A stretch of 64,000 nt of DNA from Planctomycetota bacterium (GTDB lineage Bacteria; Planctomycetota; Phycisphaerae; UBA1845; Fen-1342): contig JAHJAR010000042.1 in assembly GCA_018814045.1 (NCBI GenBank), positions 1-64,000 of the forward strand, written 5' to 3'. Shown here one piece after another: positions 63,058 to 64,000 of the stretch. Numbering within the stretch: position 1 is the first letter of the stretch; every line of letters starts with the position of its first letter. The notes below the pieces were generated by a model. The model was given only the letters and a program-made list of their open reading frames with translations, had not been told where the DNA came from and searched no databases. Position numbers and translations under genes: made by a program.

Positions 63058-63356
63058 TCCGCACCAGCGGGCGTGACCGCGCGGCGGTCGGGACGGTTAC
63101 AGTCCGTCTCGGGGGCCGCCGCGCGGCCGGAGGAGGGAGTCGCCCGATATTCAGGTGGCCCGGGTACGGTCGGGCCCGCCGCCCCCGCGACCATTGGCAG
63201 CCCCGGGAGGCGGCGGGGCTGGGCTCCCCGACTGGGGCGCGGGCGGCGGGCCGCTCGATCTATTGCTTCTAGGAATACTATACACTGGACAAGCGGGGCG
63301 GTCAAGCCGATACTGCTGTCATCTAGATATTGGTGACTTTCTTGAAAGGGGCTCCC
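63058..63356. other. Intergenic gap
   Basis: A GC-rich first part holds no gene. The last ~90 nt (63265-63345) are notably AT-richer and contain two CTAG-bearing segments (TTCTAGGAATACTATAC, ATCTAGATATTGG), perhaps the control region of the next small gene. GAAAGGGG at 63344-63351 is its ribosome-binding site. Confidence 0.4.
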
Positions 63357-63677
63357 ATGCCCGAACGCAGACCACAGATCAACTTCCAGGTCGATCCCGC
63401 CATGAAGACCCTCTACGAGGAGGCCAAGGCCGCGGGCTTCTTTGTCACCCGCTTGTGCGCCGCCGGCCTGCTCCACTTGGTCGAGAACCCGGCTGTCCGC
63501 CTGCCGGCCCTCAATCGCTTACGCGATTGGGAGGCGGAGTACCAAGCGGTCTCGCGGAGCGCGATCCGGGATTTTGTGCAGGGGGCCCAAGCCGCTCTGC
63601 GCAGCGGCGCTCCAGATAGTCGGCGAGGCCGCAAAGCTCGCCCGGCGCGAAAAAAGCCAAAACGCGCTGGATCCTGA
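63357..63677 (+). CDS. Small basic-tailed protein, possibly ribbon-helix-helix-like
   Basis: The product is 106 residues from the ATG at 63357, preceded by GAAAGGGG. It begins MPERRPQINFQVDPAMKTLYEEAKAAG, where a short beta-strand followed by a helix recalls ribbon-helix-helix regulators of plasmid or mobile origin. It ends in a strongly basic tail (RRGRKARPARKKPKR). It could bind DNA. A minus-strand frame overlaps its 3' half and is an alternative for part of the interval. I do not recognise a named family. Confidence 0.6.
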   Translation: MPERRPQINFQVDPAMKTLYEEAKAAGFFVTRLCAAGLLHLVENPAVRLPALNRLRDWEAEYQAVSRSAIRDFVQGAQAALRSGAPDSRRGRKARPARKKPKRAGS

Positions 63678-63726
63678 TCTGGTGATACTCCGAACACGCG
63701 TCACACTTGCTGGCAGGCTTGCTCAT
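63511..63726 (-). CDS. Possible small Cys-containing protein, antiparallel to the preceding gene
   Basis: A 71-codon frame begins MSKPASKCDACSEYHQIRIQ with GGGAG 9 nt upstream of the ATG. It contains two paired-cysteine stretches (CDAC, then LCGLADYLERRC) that could form a zinc site. Its 3' half lies antiparallel to the basic-tailed gene, so at most one of the two is likely to be fully real there. Confidence 0.3.
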   Translation of the reverse strand: MSKPASKCDACSEYHQIRIQRVLAFFAPGELCGLADYLERRCAERLGPPAQNPGSRSARPLGTPPPNRVSD

Positions 63727-64000
63727 GGCGAAGGCTCCCTTGTCCCGTGCTGCATCCTCCCGCAGCCGCTGTCGATGAGATTTCGGTACAGCATACGAAG
63801 TGCGGGCGGCACACCGTCCGTGGCGTTCGATTCCCTGGCCTGCCCGGCCCGCTGAGCTCGGGATGGCATTCGCGTCGGCGAATCCGACTGCTTTAGTGTA
63901 CGGCCTTTGTTAGGCTGTGTAAAGCATCCCGGCTCGCTTTCCCGATCCGCCGGCATGTGCCGGAACGGCCGACGTGTTCACACGGACAAAGACCGCCGTG
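63727..64000. other. Gene-free window end
   Basis: No gene, RNA or repeat is recognised in the last 274 nt. Confidence 0.4.

Overview
The window looks like chromosomal DNA of a planctomycete, most likely of the Phycisphaerae type. The sequence is GC-rich and uses GTG and TTG starts freely. It carries four very large Ser/Thr kinases with TPR or beta-propeller tails, two planctomycete-style ECF sigma factors, a PEP-CTERM protein, and two secreted proteins ending in a double NGFDID dockerin-like tail of the 'GC-type' seen in Phycisphaerae. No rRNA, tRNA, CRISPR array, prophage or intact insertion sequence was seen. The lineage call is inferred from gene content only.

Layout. 1-8561 is a surface-glycan locus: a capsule-synthesis-like protein (cut by the window edge), a CgeB-like glycosyltransferase, two B12-type radical SAM enzymes and two methyltransferases. 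Three of these neighbours share an unusual 'GAGxHT' Rossmann-like module. 9047-9560 is the RNase P RNA gene, with two helices enlarged by long palindromes. 9629-16008 holds an O-methyltransferase, a DMT exporter, a PAP2 lipoprotein, a PLP desulfhydrase-like enzyme, a secreted protein and lipA. 16114-20278 holds an RNase Z-like hydrolase, nrdR coupled to an unusual ATP-cone protein, and plsY. 20291-23238 is a tightly overlapping operon: metallo-hydrolase, lipoprotein, BtuF-like binding protein and ABC ATPase, with no permease. A LacI regulator, an exported M3 peptidase, a radical SAM/SPASM enzyme, a GGDEF/HD-GYP response regulator, panB, a methyltransferase and a GH130 protein follow up to 34097. 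34245-37608 encodes a phospholipase A2-like lipoprotein and a large repetitive secreted protein.

37833-44535 is a sigma factor-kinase-kinase operon in which each gene overlaps the next by 4 bp. After a gene-poor kilobase come a second dockerin-tailed secreted protein and a PEP-CTERM protein. 49550-53228 is a second sigma factor-kinase pair. It is followed by an SDF-family symporter with large insertions, a VOC protein, purD, a kinase/propeller protein, a TolB-like propeller and a small Arg/Lys-tailed protein.

A dispersed palindromic repeat family (about 75-160 bp, at least eight copies) sits in intergenic gaps. In two places its conserved end supplies the stop codon of the adjacent gene. The most promising leads are the GAGxHT glycan-tailoring locus, the modular repeat family with its rnpB relatives, the coupled sigma/kinase operons, the NrdR partner protein and the PLA2-like lipoprotein.
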